DNA from: Diploscapter coronatus
Lineage: Eukaryota > Nematoda > Chromadorea > Rhabditida > Rhabditidae
Assembly: GCA_964036155.1 (NCBI GenBank)
Contig: OZ038422.1
Location: 82,173,201-82,237,200 of the forward strand
Reading direction: 5' to 3'
Length of the DNA stretch: 64,000 bases
Program-made: the position numbers and the translations under genes
Notes under the pieces: generated by a model
Told to the model about the DNA's origin: nothing
What the model saw: the letters and a program-made list of their open reading frames with translations, nothing else
The model's database searches: none
Part shown: positions 24,240 to 37,239 of the stretch, piece after piece
Layout: each line of letters starts with the position of its first letter
Position numbering within the stretch: position 1 is the first letter of the stretch

Positions 24240-24529
24240 GTACAATTTTAAAAATTGAGAACATTTTCCTGGAGAAAATAGATCTTAGTTCTTCAATGTT
24301 TCACAGAAAATTTTTAAAATCCACAACAACTATGAAAAGTAAAGAGTATTGAAATGCTCGAGGAATATATTGTAATGCACTACACGAGTCTTGTATATTT
24401 CAAAATGCCACTTTACAAAAAGTTCAATTTTTCCGACAAATGGAATATCTTGCAGGATCGTATCCTTTGGCTGCCCCGTCTGATTGTCTCTGTTCGTCTC
24501 ATTGCTTCTTCTCCCCCTGTTCCTCTGTG

Positions 24530-27500
24530 ATGAACTGTGAATTGAAGCATGCCTTGCACTGTGCCGTTCTTCTGGCCTGGATCTTCGGATTCGCCTACTT
24601 CTGCGGCGTGTTCAGCGAGCCGGACGAGGCACAGGACGTTCCCAAAAATCCTATCGAAAGGTAGATTAAATTTTTTTTTGAAAATCATTCAAGAATAGGG
24701 TTTTGCAGATTTCATTTACACTCGTGATAAAATTTTTGAAGCTGAAGTTGCGTTTTATCACCTTTAAAAAGCCCTGTTGAAGAAACTTCCTTCAGCTCTT
24801 TTTCCCTAATGAAAATTCAAAAGCCATAAATTGTATGCATCAGTGTTATTTTTAAAATGTAACCAAATAACTTTATAACTTTTGGCTATTAGCAATCATC
24901 ACGCCTGTGATAGATCTAAAATTGCAATTACGGTGTCGAATTGCACGTTACTTCCTCCAAAGGCGAAGGGGTGATAACTCGATGCAATTATCGCTCATCT
25001 CGAGTCTTTTGACAGTGCGAATCGTTTTTTTTTTCACTCGACAATTTATAGCATTTCTTATCAGCGATAAAATGATTTCCCCTCATTAATTCTAATACGC
25101 ACATTGTTTGATGAGAGAATGAAAAATTTCAAAGGGTCAATATTTTGAGGTTTCAAAGCAACAAAGACTTTTTTTTAATTTTGAAAAAGTTGAAGCCAAG
25201 ATTTCTAAGACTTTTTTTAATCATTTTGTTGAAGAATAATCGGTGAAAAATATCCGATATCTTTCAAGAAGAGCTCGCAGAAAATACCCTGCTTACTAAA
25301 CTGTTATCGTTGTCGTTATCAAATTGTCAAATTACACCACGTTTCGCGCTTTCCATCAAAGCCGCTTATCATTTTCACTTTTTATCAGCGTTTTTCCTTT
25401 TGAATCAAACGGTATTTTTCCAAAGAGACAACGGCATTTTTAATCTCGTTGTGATTCCGAAAATAATTTTATTTGAAAAATAGAAATTCGCCGATTTTAA
25501 AAAATAAAATTCAACGCGACTCTCATTATATAAACAAGAAAAATCTCAATGTGTCTGTAAATTTTCGAGAAACCGAAAGAAGTTTGGACGCTGTCTGATT
25601 TTGTATTGTTGATTCTGAACGAAAAAGTTATCGATGTTTACTTTTAAAGAAAAATCATATTTTTTAGGAAAAAGAACCAAGAAATGATTTTCAGGTACGG
25701 CTACTTCTGGACGACATTCCTGCTGGTGCTGCGACTGGCCTCTCTGCTCGTCCTGCCGCAATGCCTTTGCAATCTTTTGGGACTAGTGCTCTTCAATGCT
25801 TTTCGAGAAAAGGTTAGCCAAATTTTGGAATTTTTTAGAAATCTTGAAGATTAAAATATAAGATTATCATTACTTTTCAATAGAATATTCTTGTCTCTTG
25901 ACATTATATATAAAATGAAGTATTTCGTTTCCCATCTTCGAGGCTTTCGAATAGTTTAGTATGATTTAGTGAATTTCCTTTTTAAACTTGTATAATTTGA
26001 GGTAGCCCTCAAAGCGGCCCCACTCCTTTCTCCGTTCGTCTGCTTCCGAGTCGTCACCAAAGGAGACTTCCCGCTGCTTGTAAAGGTTGGAATTTTTTTT
26101 TTCAAAATGTTTACTTTTTCCCTAGTTTATAAAAATTTTATTCAAACGTGGTGTTTTTTTGCATATTCAAAAGAATTCCCCATTCATAAAACAGACAAAA
26201 GACTAAAATGAGAAAACATAGCTTGTTTGAAAATGCGAAAGACCAAAGAAAATACGAAAGTTAGACTCTGACTTCTCTGATCCACATTTTGCATAGAGCA
26301 GAGACGCAGAGGAGGCTTTTGAATATGAACAAAGTCCACACCTAACTTTTCAGAGGAGATATTTTTCTGGGCATTTTTGAGATCAGGATAAAAATGCTAT
26401 ACATGCGTGGTTTGATCATTAGGAATTTTGAAAATTCTCGTTCCTTGGCAACCCTTTGAAACGACACTTTTTCTCTGAACTTTCCCGAAATAATTCATCA
26501 GGCATCACTAATTTCTATGGAAAATACAATTGACTCTTAGAAATTTTGACTTTTTGATGATAGCGATGATTTTATTCCGTCTTTTTTTGGCTGTTTTGAA
26601 CTAGTCATTTTTGGAAAGGGGCAGCATGTTGAAGTTCTGAAATGAGAAATACCTGAGAAAAGCAATTCTTATTCAGCAGTGGATTAATCATTGAAATTTT
26701 TTCAAAACTTTCATTTGATGTCAGGTCTATTGAAATTTCTAAAATCGTTGTAAAATTTGAGGTCCACCCAGGTCACAATATCTCGGATCAAGGCGCGCAT
26801 TTCTTATGAAAAAAGTGACATCTTGAATAATAAACGCGTTTCACTCATGAATGGGGAAACGTCGAATAATATAAACGATGTTGACTATGATCTCTGCATT
26901 GAAGCGAGAAAAATAAAACAATGAAAATATAGGCATTTGATGATCTTCAAATACTCTATACCCACACCAACTTTTAATCTATACTCAATTTTCTGCTAAA
27001 GATTAGAGAGGAAACGAAGAAAGTTACAAGCTGGTGTGTGAGCTGAAATTGCGAGATTTTGAAAGATAAGTTACGGTACGAATTTAGGAGAACATCGAGG
27101 AGAATATGAAGATGTGCTACGAGGCAGGCATGGAGAACTTCATCTTCGAGGTCGTCACGGACAGAGCCATCAATCTGACACCCCAGCAGAGGGTCAGGGA
27201 GGTCGTCGTTCCTACTAGCTATCGGTTAGTGAAATGCTATTTATTTTGAAAAATCCGATGACATTCTTAGCATTTTGATGTGATTTTGCATTACGGAAAG
27301 TAATAGAAAGCGCACGTCATGAAAAGTTTTTGACTACTTTTTCGCTTTTCATTATGTAAAGTCCACTCGACATTTTTGAAGGCTGAAAGTTTTATGATGT
27401 TACAAAGCTAGTCCTCAAAATTTAAGAATGATATTTGATGCATTTCAAGTGGCGCTCGTCTTACGCAATTTTTGCCCATGAAATTATGCAATCTTAAGAA

Positions 27501-29551
27501 AAGAACTTGAAAATGGAGTGACTATTTTGCTTGTTTCAGGACGAAAAGTGGTGCTCGATTCAAAGCTCGCGCACTTCAATACTGCTTGGAAGACGACGTC
27601 AACATTCTGCAGGTTGGAAAAGGAATTTTGAATTTTTTTTGTAAAGACGACAAATTTAGGACAATGATTGGATCGTCCACCTCGACGAAGAAACGATTCT
27701 CACCACGAATGCGGTAAGTAGGGATTTTTGAAATTAAATTTTAGAGTATTTTTGGAGGAAGAAAAAATGAACTTTAGACAACATGAACAGACAAAGTGTC
27801 CTTCCCTATCCAAAAAAGCCCTCTCATTCTTTAATATCTTTCTCACGCCTTTTCTGAATTCCCGAAATGTTATTCGTCATTTGTAGATTTGCGGAATTTT
27901 GAATTTCTGCGAGGACGGAAAACACCAATTCGGTCAGGGCGTGATCACCTACGCCAATGGGGAAATCGTCAACTGGCTCACCACCCTGTCCGACTCTTTC
28001 AGGTAAATTTCATAAGCTTTTCCTCTCATTCGTTTGTGACCTTTCAGAGTGGCAGATGACATGGGCAAATTGCGTCTGCAGTTCAAACTGTTTCACAAGC
28101 CGATCTTCGGATGGAAGGGATCTTTCGTCGTTACGCAGGTAGATCATCTTTCTGCTTTCTAAAGATATAGTATTTTGGAAATTTTTTTAATAAAAAATAA
28201 CAATTCTTTTGGATACGATACTTGTCAAATATTTTGGCATCGATACTGATATCTGCCATCAAGTACTTCCATTTTTTTAATAAAAAGTAATTTTATTCAA
28301 AACTTTGTAGGTAGCAGCTGAAAGAAGCGTGAGCTACGACCACGGTCTGGAGGGCTCGATCGCAGAAGACTGCTTCTTCTCGATGGTGGCGATGAAGCAC
28401 GGCTTCACGTTCGACTTCATCGAGGGTGAAATGCACGAGAAGTCGCCCTTCACGATGTGGGACTTCCTCCAGCAGAGGAAACGATGGTTGCAGGTAAAAC
28501 TAGGAATTGCGAAAAAACACTTCAATTCGAATCGACTTTCAGGGTATTCTCCTGACAGTGCATTCTCGTCAAATCGCCCTGTCGCACAAACTCTGGCTGG
28601 CACTGTCGCTCTACGCATGGGCAACTATGCCGGTTACGACTCTGCAGGTTTGTAGTTTCTAAAGCAACTCATGTTTGGCCAACTTCAAAGACTCATTCCG
28701 CTCATTGTTTTTCTTTCTGAACAGAGACGTGCGGAATAATGGCATTTTGAGATTTTCGGACTGCAGAATACGGAACGAAAGTTTTCTCTTAACTTTCGGA
28801 ATGGCGGAACGGAATATTCTGCACGTTCTCGTTTCTGAAATATTCATTCAGCTCGCTGACTATCCATTTGGATAGTTCATACACTTTTTCTTCTCTATCA
28901 AATACTTCATCTTAAAACTGGATGAATTTTGTAGAGAAGCCTTCAAGAGAATCGGCAATTTTATAAGAAGCACTGAAATTTTCTCAATTTGCGAGAAAAG
29001 ACTAAAACTTACAATTATCTAATTTTGCAGGTATTTATTTGTCCCCTGTTCCCCCTGCCACGATGTCTGCCATTCGATTTCGCCCTGTCTTTCGTGGGCG
29101 CCGTCAACCTCTACATGTACATTTTCGGTGTCATCAAATCGTTCTCTCATAAATACAGGTAAATTTGATCGTATTGAAACATTCATTTTTTATCGAACGC
29201 CCGATTAGAATTCGTGTTGGAAAGAGCCAACTTCACATTTAGAATGAGAGTTATCTCCTTTTCTCGTCAAGTTGGAGAAAGAAAGAATGAAGAATAGTTT
29301 TAGTTTAGAGTACGCTCTTCCCATTGTCCAGTTTGATTGTCGCACTTCGATATATGCATTTTCAGAGAGAGGAAAACTGTATTGACTTTTGATGTTGCAG
29401 GAATTCCACGTGGCGATTGATATTGTATCTGGTGGGGGCCCTGCTGACGATCCCCTTCAACATTCTGATCGAGAACCTGGCCGTGCTGTTCGGAATGCTC
29501 GGCAGGAAAGACCAGTTCTACGTCGTCAACAAGGACGTCCAAACTGTTTAA
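24530..29551 (+). CDS. bre-3: Egghead/BRE-3 beta-1,4-mannosyltransferase of glycolipid synthesis
   Basis: Twelve exons: 24530-24660, 25695-25812, 26002-26085, 27088-27224, 27540-27612, 27660-27713, 27887-28002, 28048-28138, 28311-28493, 28543-28647, 29031-29158, 29401-29551. They keep phase and give 456 residues, the usual family length. The family adds mannose to glucosylceramide in the arthro-series pathway at the Golgi; in C. elegans its product is needed for Bt Cry5B toxin binding. Features seen: an N-terminal membrane segment (HCAVLLAWIFGFAYFCGVF), a second one (FLLVLRLASLLVLPQCL), the conserved FVCFRVVTKGDFP, an acidic HLDEE site, the QQRKRW motif of GT2 enzymes and C-terminal membrane helices. 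The second intron ends in the unusual TTTGAG, but the exon it defines (VALKAAPLLSPFVCF) matches the family. A poly(A) signal AATAAA lies at about 29957. Confidence 0.95.
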
Positions 29552-31444
29552 TTTGGTAAGTTGGTTGAACGTTTTCACTCATTTTTTTTTCTAAACTCAT
29601 GAAAAATTTCATTTTCATACCAAACTTGCAAAACCTTGAAATTTTGTTTTAAAAAATGACTACGAATCTAAAGATTCTATAAAAAAAAATTTTTTTTTGA
29701 AACTTTATTTTTCAAACACGTATTTCATTTTGAAATTCGATGTTTCAAATGTTGATTGTTTTTTCAATTTTAGAATTTACGGCTATGAAAGAGACAAAAA
29801 TTGCGAACTTCCCCTATCTACTTCTTATGCCCACCCCCTCTGACTGCCACCAATGCACTCCACTCGAATTGCACCACCAATCATTAATCCACAATTCGGC
29901 AGGTTTCCTTTTCGATCATTTTCTTCATCCATTTTGCATCGAGATATCCCAAAACCAATAAAATCGCTTTAAACCCCACTCTGCATCTTATCAATCAACT
30001 TCATCTCCTTGTCATTTCCTAGATTTTCCAATTTTTATCTTCCTTTCATGAAATACGTCGTACAACAACTGATTCAAATCTATTCTACGAGAAGAATTCG
30101 TTAAGTTTTACTGAATTAATGCAAAGTTTAGATTTTTCAGAGCATGATAAAATGGGTTACTTATGTTTGTATTTTGTCATGCTTCGAAAAAAAAATCTAG
30201 TTTTCTCATCAATTTTAGTGAAGTTTGACGATATGAGTTCGTTAAATTCATGAAATTCTCATTGGAACAAATTTGCACTGCTCTTTTACGTGTTTCATGA
30301 ACCATGCGAAAAGTGGTTAGGCGTAGGAATTGATTCCGTTTTTTTCTGATTGCTCCAATCGATGTTACATGCAACACAATTTGACTGTGAGTGTTATCTA
30401 CGAGTACCTATTTTATAGTGGAACAATTATCTAATTTTTTATGGTCGAACCAAAAATTCTCGAAAGAAAACGATTTCGTATATTTTGGTTCGATCATAAT
30501 CAAGAATTGTACCGATTTGATGAAGAATTATCGTATTTCCCCTAATTTTAATGAAATGTTGAATCCGCTCAGCTCTCCTTTCCCTTTGAAATCCGAATGA
30601 TGATACTGTCAAAATCAGATCAACTACTTTGTTCTCTTTCAAAATTTAGTCTTTTCCAAAAAATACAATAATTTAGGTAAGCGTAATTTGTAATTTTTCG
30701 TACGGGTAGCTTAATTTAATTCAGAACATTTTTACCAAAATCGCCAAGGAAGCGTCATTTTCTAGAGTTAAAGGAAATTTTATTTATTTAGGTTTTGTTC
30801 GCAATGTTGAGCTTGAGCGATACTACTTTCCTTTCGTCTTCCCGGTTTATCATAATCATTTCGAGTATCCACAATTTTTTGCGATGTTCTTCCTCATTTT
30901 GGAAAATTGTTCAGATTTGCAAAGCATAATGTATTTTGCTATTTTCTTTGATCTCGCCCACCTCAGTTTATGTATTTTTGCGAACAATGTCTTTGCTGGC
31001 GATTCATAAAAGATTTTTATGAAAAATTCGTCGAACTTTAAAAATGCATGTTTATCAGTGAAATATCGCAATTCAAACGAACTAATGCATTTGATGTAAG
31101 TTTCCATCACAGATTTTTTGATAATTGATCAAATTCCACCCGTTTTCAAACGATTTTTGTAGAAAAAAGCCAAGTAAGTAGATGGTTGATTTTCATGAAT
31201 TTACAATTTTTCTAAAGGTTACGTTCGCCCTTGCTCTTTGAACGTGGTGAGGAACTTCAAGTCCTCTACCACCAATTTTCATTCCCTTTCGCATTTTCGG
31301 TGACTCGAGAACGAATACCGGGCTGCTAAAATAAACGAGGTAAAAAACCTGATAAGTTTATGACATCACAGATGATAAAAGCAATAATCAACTAGGTAAA
31401 ATACAAATGACCCGTGTTGATTTCAAAGGAAAACGTATTTTGAT
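29552..31444. other. bre-3 3' flank and convergent intergenic DNA
   Basis: This contains the bre-3 3' UTR with AATAAA near 29957, then AT-rich sequence without splice-bounded frames. The TPR gene ends convergently at 31445. Confidence 0.5.
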
Positions 31445-34400
31445 CTACAAGTCGTAAGGATCAGATAAATCATCGAAGTGCATCTCCGCCATTTCCTTGT
31501 TTGGAATGATTCGACGGCGCTCCGCCAGAAGTTCAACCAATTTCTGGAAAAATAAAAACTTTATCAAGAACTTCAAAATCGGACAAAAATGCTCCTTTCA
31601 AGAAATGTTCGAAAAAATTCTATAACAAGTGAGCAAATGTAAAACAACAATCGTACCTTAGCATATCTATGCGAATATCTGAATGGTTTTTCGGCCTCGT
31701 CCTTCTCGACGCATCTGAGTCCGTTGTCGATGTTGGCAGGCAGAAGAGTCGGGAAGAAATCAATGAGTTCATGACGAGGCACCAGATCATGAAGCACGAG
31801 CACGCAGTTGTCTGGCAGGGGCTGAATTATTCGAGTTGAGAACAAGTTTTGCAAGAAAATCAATGAAAAAATATTGGGAAAAGTGTCTTTCTTTTTTGCT
31901 AGTCATGTCAGCGTTGTGCTCGCGGTCAATTATGCTTCATGAAAAACTACAGTAAATCAAAGAACATGTGATCAAATTTGCGATTTTTTAAACCCACCCT
32001 TTGGAAGACGATGTTTTCCGCGACAATCAGAGGCATGCAGAGTTTCTTGTAATGCATCACGAACTTCTCTTTGAGCTTCTCCGCGTCGCCGGTCATCAAA
32101 TAGTCGAAGACGTCCGGGTAGATTTGCTAAAATTAAACACTTAAGCGAACATCCTAATTTAATTTTTACTTTATTAGTCTGCAGTTCATAGTTGAGCATT
32201 TCAATAGGCATTTCACTCCATTTGAACAATTTCCCGAGTCCCTTCGGAGGCTGAGGGCCAATATTCAAACCGAGTTTTCTGAAAAAGATTAAATTTTCAG
32301 AGAAAAAAATCGTTCTAAAAATTTCAAGCCGATTTTATATCAAAATAAGTGATGAGATGAGATGAAAAAGATAATGCGTCCTCTATGAACTAGAAATTAG
32401 AACATTTTTCAGCCCTATTTTTCTTTAAAAAAAAAAAAAAAAAAAAAAACTTCCATAAAACGCACATTTTGACTCTTTTCAAATGAACATCAGCGACTGT
32501 ATTCTGAGCAGCTTCGAGCAATTCGACAGCCTCCTCGTAATATCCATGCAGGTCTGCCAAAACGCCCAGATGAACCAGAGTCAAGTCGCCTGGATCAACA
32601 ATGTCTGGAAATTGAGACAAATTATTGCATTTCAGGGAAAAATGTGCAACCTCTGACAGCGAGAATGGAGGGGAAGTCTTGGATTCCCGTGAGCATGTCG
32701 AAAGGTTTTCCGCCGTGGATGTTGTAGATCGTGTAGATGCAGAACAAACGAACAGCAAGGGACTGAAAGAATGAGCTATTTGCCTCTTCTTTCGTAAATC
32801 ATAATTAAAAAATAGCGAAATCGACGAATTTGGAAAAAGAAGATAGATGGATTTTTGTTGGTTTCAAAGTGATAATATATGCACTGCTGAAGAGAACTTA
32901 CATTAGGTTTGAAAGTGAGTGCCTGTCTGGTGAGTGACTCAGCCTCATAGAAGGCATTGTTCTGTCTGGCATGCTCCGCCCACGCACACCAAGCGGGCGA
33001 GTTGTACGGGTCGAATGTCAGCGCTCTCTCGAAACACTGGTGTGATTGCGGCTGAAACACAACAAAATTGATGGAATTTACATCTTTTCATCAACAAAGA
33101 AATACACACTTCTTTTCCATTCTTACGATGTTTTATTTTTGAAAATGCGAAAAATTCGTAAGATAGGAAAAATGAAGATATGAAATTGAAAAGAATTACC
33201 TACCTTATTGTGGACGAAATAGAAGATGGCCAGTCTGACGAGCGCAGCAGCATTCTTCTTGTTGAGTTGCAGAGCTCTGCACAGACAGTGATGCTGCACT
33301 GCGTCTGAGCTGCCGCTGTAACGAAGCGCTTCGAAAAGGACTGTCCACAGCTGAAAAGTATTTCTTCCATTTTCGAAGAAGATAGTGGAGAGCACAAATT
33401 TGAAGAAATACATAGTATTTAAAATGACGATTTCATCTTTTTTCGTAAATCATTCTGGAAGAAAAATGTGGATAATTGCCACGAATTACTATTTCATGGT
33501 CTACAAAATGAGAAATGTCAATAAAACTCAGTTATAAAGCATTTCATAAATCTTGTAATATCAGTAATCTCTAAATAAAAAAATAACGAACCTTCGACTT
33601 TTCAGCGCTATTCTTCGACATTCCAATTGCAGTCTTCAAGCACAGAGCAGACCTGATGATTTTCATGACATGAAAAAAAATCGAAGGGAATTACTTTTCG
33701 GCAAATTCCTTGTTGTTCTCCAATTTGAATTGCCTGAGCAGAGCGATAGCCAAATCGTACCAGGACAACACTGAGTTGCGGTTGATTTTCAGGGCAGCCA
33801 GGTAGTAGAAAGAAGCTTGGCGAGCGGCAGAAACACGGCAAGTCACGTCCCACGATGGGTTTATCTGAAGATTGCTTCAATTTTGGAAGATAACTAATTA
33901 AAAAATAACATTTCGTAATTTGTCGAAGAAAAGCTACCTCTAAAGACTTGATGAAGCCAGCATTGAAAACAGAAGCCTTCAACAACGCGTCGCCAGCCAG
34001 TTTGTAGGCCAAGGAATACGGTGGCTTCTCAGAAATCACATTCCAAAGAAGGCGGAAAATGTTCCTGAAAATAAACTTTTTTCCTTTTGAAAAGTGAAAG
34101 ATTCACTTCAAAATTAGCTGCTTTTCCTCGGTAGATTTCACACCTGCATATTGTTTGGCATTGATCTGGAAATTTACTTTCGAAATTTATTCTTTCAACC
34201 TAAAATACCTGGATTTCAAGAAGCTCGACGACAATGTTTGCCTCTGGAAGATAAAGTCGTTTGTCAAAAAAAAAATGAACATTGAGTACCGCTATGATTC
34301 TGGTGCTTTTCCTTCCAAATCGCGCACTGCTCAAGGGCCTTCTCGTAGTCCTTCAGCAGCATCAGAACACGAATCAGCGAAATCGCGTGGTGACTGTCCT

Positions 34401-35567
34401 GGAAATGTCATTGGAGGAAAATAATAAAATGGTTGCAATTTACCGGATCGGCAGTCAGAATCTTCTTGTAGGACTCAGCAGCGGCCTTGAGGTGTCCGTT
34501 CTGTTGATAGGCATAGGCGAGAAGACCCCACCTTTGCATGCAGTTCGGATTCTCAAACATTATCGATTACAAATAGAAAAGTAGAAATTCGAACTCACTT
34601 TAGATTTTAAAGTTCGTGTTATGAATTATGAAAATGTTGAACAAAAGTATACCTGAGTAGTCAGCAGCTGCAGCTTGTTGATGGCTTTAATGTAGTTGTT
34701 CGTCGCCAGGTACAATCTGAAAATGTCTTTCTCATTTTTAAGAAAAATGATCAAACCTGGCCAGTCTCTCAGTAAGCCATTCTGCCCTGTGCACTTCAGA
34801 GAGTGTCTCCAAATATGGCAATCTTTCCAGTGCAGAAGCACCCTTGGAAACGAGCAAATCATCCAGTTCACGGACATATTCAGCGTTCGAAGGCTGGCAA
34901 ATTTCAAAGATCATTTTTGAGAGAAAAAAGTATTACCGCAAGTTTGACGGATCTCTCGAAAAGCGCTTTTGCCTTGGCTGGATTCTTCGCTTTGAGCAAC
35001 TTTCCCAGGAGGAAGAAGGCTCGATCACAGTGCACATCGAGCTTGCCTGCCTGAAACATATTCATTCCTTTCAGAAGAATAAAAATAAAACAACAAAACA
35101 AATAGCTTTGAAAACGTGAATTTTGACGAAATGAAATTGGAATAACGAATGAAACTCACAAAAAACCTTTTAAAAAGGCAAAATTTGACCTCAACCAAGA
35201 GTTGCAAGGGACTCTGCTTGGCAGCAATCTTCACTTCAGCAGCAATCAGTTTGTCCTCGCACTTCGCGTCCTGAGCATTGCCCAATTCATCTGCCAATTT
35301 CAGCACATCTTCGTCGATTCTCGACTCGGCAAGGGCTCGAGATAGACTGCAAAGTCGAGTTTATTTATTTTTTCTGAAAATTATCTACCTTTCCCGCTTT
35401 AATTTGCGAGCTTTGTCTTCGGAACTTTCAACATCTTCAGACGGTTCGTCCGCCTTTGTATCTAAAAATTCAAAATAAAACTGCGAAGGAAAAAATCAGT
35501 TTTCTTTCAATTTTTGACGAACTACAGATTCAAGTATTTCCTGCTTACCACTAGGGCTGTCAGCCAT
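31445..35567 (-). CDS. TPR protein of the SKI3/TTC37 type (Ski complex scaffold)
   Basis: Twenty-one exons keep phase and give about 765 residues. The first is 35549-35567 (MADSPS), then 35389-35461, 35190-35346, 34937-35050, 34757-34893, 34653-34716, 34444-34551, 34290-34398, 34209-34243, 34107-34165, 33938-34064, 33695-33864, 33592-33652, 33204-33350, 32902-33051, 32651-32762, 32451-32604, 32170-32278, 31998-32126, 31657-31821 and 31445-31543. TPR-like helices fill the protein (NPNCMQRWGLLAYAYQQNG, HQCFERALTFDPYNSPAWC). The block LAYKLAGDALLKA, followed by ALCLKTAIG and then CFERALTFDPYNSPAW, parallels vertebrate TTC37 in order. That family scaffolds Ski2 helicase for cytoplasmic exosome decay. 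The protein is shorter than human TTC37 (over 1500 residues), as if N-terminal repeats were lost. Other TPR families remain possible. Confidence 0.72.
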
Positions 35568-35855
35568 CGTGAGGACGTCGAATCAGAAGTCTTTGAATTC
35601 TAAAAATCGTAAAAAATCACGAAAATCACGGAAAAATCGATGAAGAAATTCAAAATCGAGCCAAGCCCCGCCCCCTTTTTCTAACGACATTCGCTCCACT
35701 GCTCTCATTTTACGCTCTGGCCTATTTTTCCCTCTTCGACCACTCGTTCCTAATTTTCTTCAATTTTCTCTAATTATCCCCCGTCAATTACTTTCTGATT
35801 ATCTCTAATTAGTCTAATTTCAGGTAATCCGCAATCATCGAGGACTTCTGCTACA
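35568..35855. promoter_or_regulatory. Divergent promoter shared by the TPR gene and rps-12
   Basis: Only 288 bases separate the two start codons, which face away from each other. The tract is pyrimidine-rich on the plus strand (CTATTTTTCCCTCTTCGACC). A TAATTTCAG at 35814-35822, 33 bases before the rps-12 ATG with no upstream exon apparent, is a probable SL1 trans-splice acceptor. No TATA box is evident. Confidence 0.5.
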
Positions 35856-37239
35856 ATGTCTGACGCAGAAGGGTGATTATTTTACGAGAATATTAGAAAA
35901 ATTCAAGAAAAAGTTCTGGAATTTGAACGATTTGGAACTTTCTAGAGAATAAATTAAAAAAAAAAAAATGATTTTTTCAAAATAAAAATTTCAGAGGTGA
36001 GATTAAAATCCCATCTAATGCCCCGGCCGCTTCGTCTACCATGGACGTTCAGGTAAGAATTCAAGGAAAAGCATTTTGCGGCCGGAACTCTTCATGTAAG
36101 ATTGGAAGGGCGTTATCATCAGTGAGCCTATAAATTTGAAAAGAGCTTTCACTCGGGGAATGCTTCCAGTCTTTCGTGGATCCCCCCGGTCGCTGATTAT
36201 TAGCTCGTTTTCTTATCTGCCTTTCAACAAGAAATGAAGGAGATTTTTCAAAAGTATTTTATTTGTTTCTTTTGCAGACTGCCCTGAAGGCCGTTCTCCG
36301 CTCGGCTGGCTTCGCTGACGGTCTCGCCAAGGGACTCCACGAGGCCGCCAAAGCCCTCGACAAGTAAGCGAATTCTACGAAATTTCTGAAAAAAAAAACG
36401 TAAAATGCCAAGTTCTTGAGTTTACAAATACGCACAATAGAAAGAAAGGCTTTTGTCCCCTTTTGCAAAGGTTTTAGATAATTTGTGCAATAGAAACATG
36501 CCGACTTGCCACACGCGAGACTCCTCGCTGAAACAGTCGAGTCTTGTGTGCCAAAGGAAGCGGACAGTTCTTTTGAAAAGTAGAAATTAACCTTTTTCTC
36601 AAAATTCGATCCAGTCCTCATAGAAAAATATTCATATTGAGAGAAAAAGTGCATATCATCCTTCTCAAAAAGATTCACGCTATTTTATTTTGCAGAATTC
36701 TTAAAAGTGAATTTTTTATTGAGTGATTTTGCAGACGCGAGGCGCACTTCTGTGTGCTGGCAGAGAACTGTGATGAGCCCGACTACGTGAAGTTGGTGGA
36801 GGCTCTCTGCAAGGAACACTCCATTCCACTCATCAAGATCGCTGACAAGAAACTCATCGGAGAGTGGTGCGGACTCTGCAAGTACGACAAGGAGGGCAAG
36901 GCCAGAAAGGTTCGTGTTTTGCTAAATCAAAAAGAATAATTTATTGATGAAGGATTTGAAATGAAAAATCCTCTGAAGAAACTTGGTGAAAAGTACAATC
37001 GCCATCATTTTTACAGGACTCGCTAATTTTTAAGGCAGAAATGATATGAATTGCGCATGTCTTACTAAAACTAGAATTTAGAAAATTTTTAATTGGGTTT
37101 AAAAATAATTATTTTTCTAAAATTTTTCAAAGAAAGATATTTTTAGGTTGTCGGCTGCTCGTGCGCGGTGGTGAAGGACTACGGCAACGAGGAGCAGGGA
37201 AAAATCGTCCTGCAGCACTACTTCGACTCGAAGAAGTGA
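35856..37239 (+). CDS. rps-12: 40S ribosomal protein S12 (eS12)
   Basis: Five exons: 35856-35872, 35995-36052, 36278-36363, 36735-36909, 37147-37239. They give 142 residues, close to the usual length. The L7Ae/L30e-type RNA-binding fold is evident ([59 protein letters not shown]), ending [13 protein letters not shown]. It is a small-subunit protein of the ribosome beak. The codons are strongly G/C-ending compared with the introns, as expected of a highly expressed gene. AATAAA lies at 37373-37378. Introns 2 and 3 are unusually long and structured; intron 3 holds an H/ACA RNA. Vertebrate RPS12 also hosts intronic snoRNAs (established knowledge). Confidence 0.97.
36073..36222 (+). ncRNA. Possible structured RNA in rps-12 intron 2
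   Basis: The intron is GC-richer than normal introns here. GCGGCCGG (36078-36085) pairs with CCGGTCGC (36186-36193), and GAGCT (36143-36147) with AGCTC (36202-36206). TTGAAA near 36137 pairs with TTTCAA near 36217, next to an ACA followed by three bases (AGA). I could not find a clean H box or C/D boxes, and some of these pairings exclude each other. It may be a diverged H/ACA RNA, another small RNA, or chance structure. Confidence 0.35.
36429..36569 (+). ncRNA. H/ACA-box snoRNA inside rps-12 intron 3
   Basis: The 5' hairpin closes with GCACAA (36432-36437) against TTGTGC (36483-36488), and its upper stem GGCTTTTG pairs with CAAAGGTT. The hinge reads ATAGAA (36490-36495), fitting the H box ANANNA. 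The 3' hairpin closes with CCG-A-CTT against AAGCGG, and its upper stem CACAC...AGACTC pairs with GAGTCT...GTGTG. ACA follows immediately at 36564-36566, three bases before the inferred 3' end, as the class requires. It should guide pseudouridylation; I could not assign the target. Order, spacing and host gene all fit. Confidence 0.78.

Noticed and set aside
31445..35567. APC/C TPR subunit or TTC27-type assignment for the TPR gene
   Set aside because: The order of conserved blocks around LAYKLAGDALLKA fits the SKI3/TTC37 pattern better, though the short length keeps some doubt.
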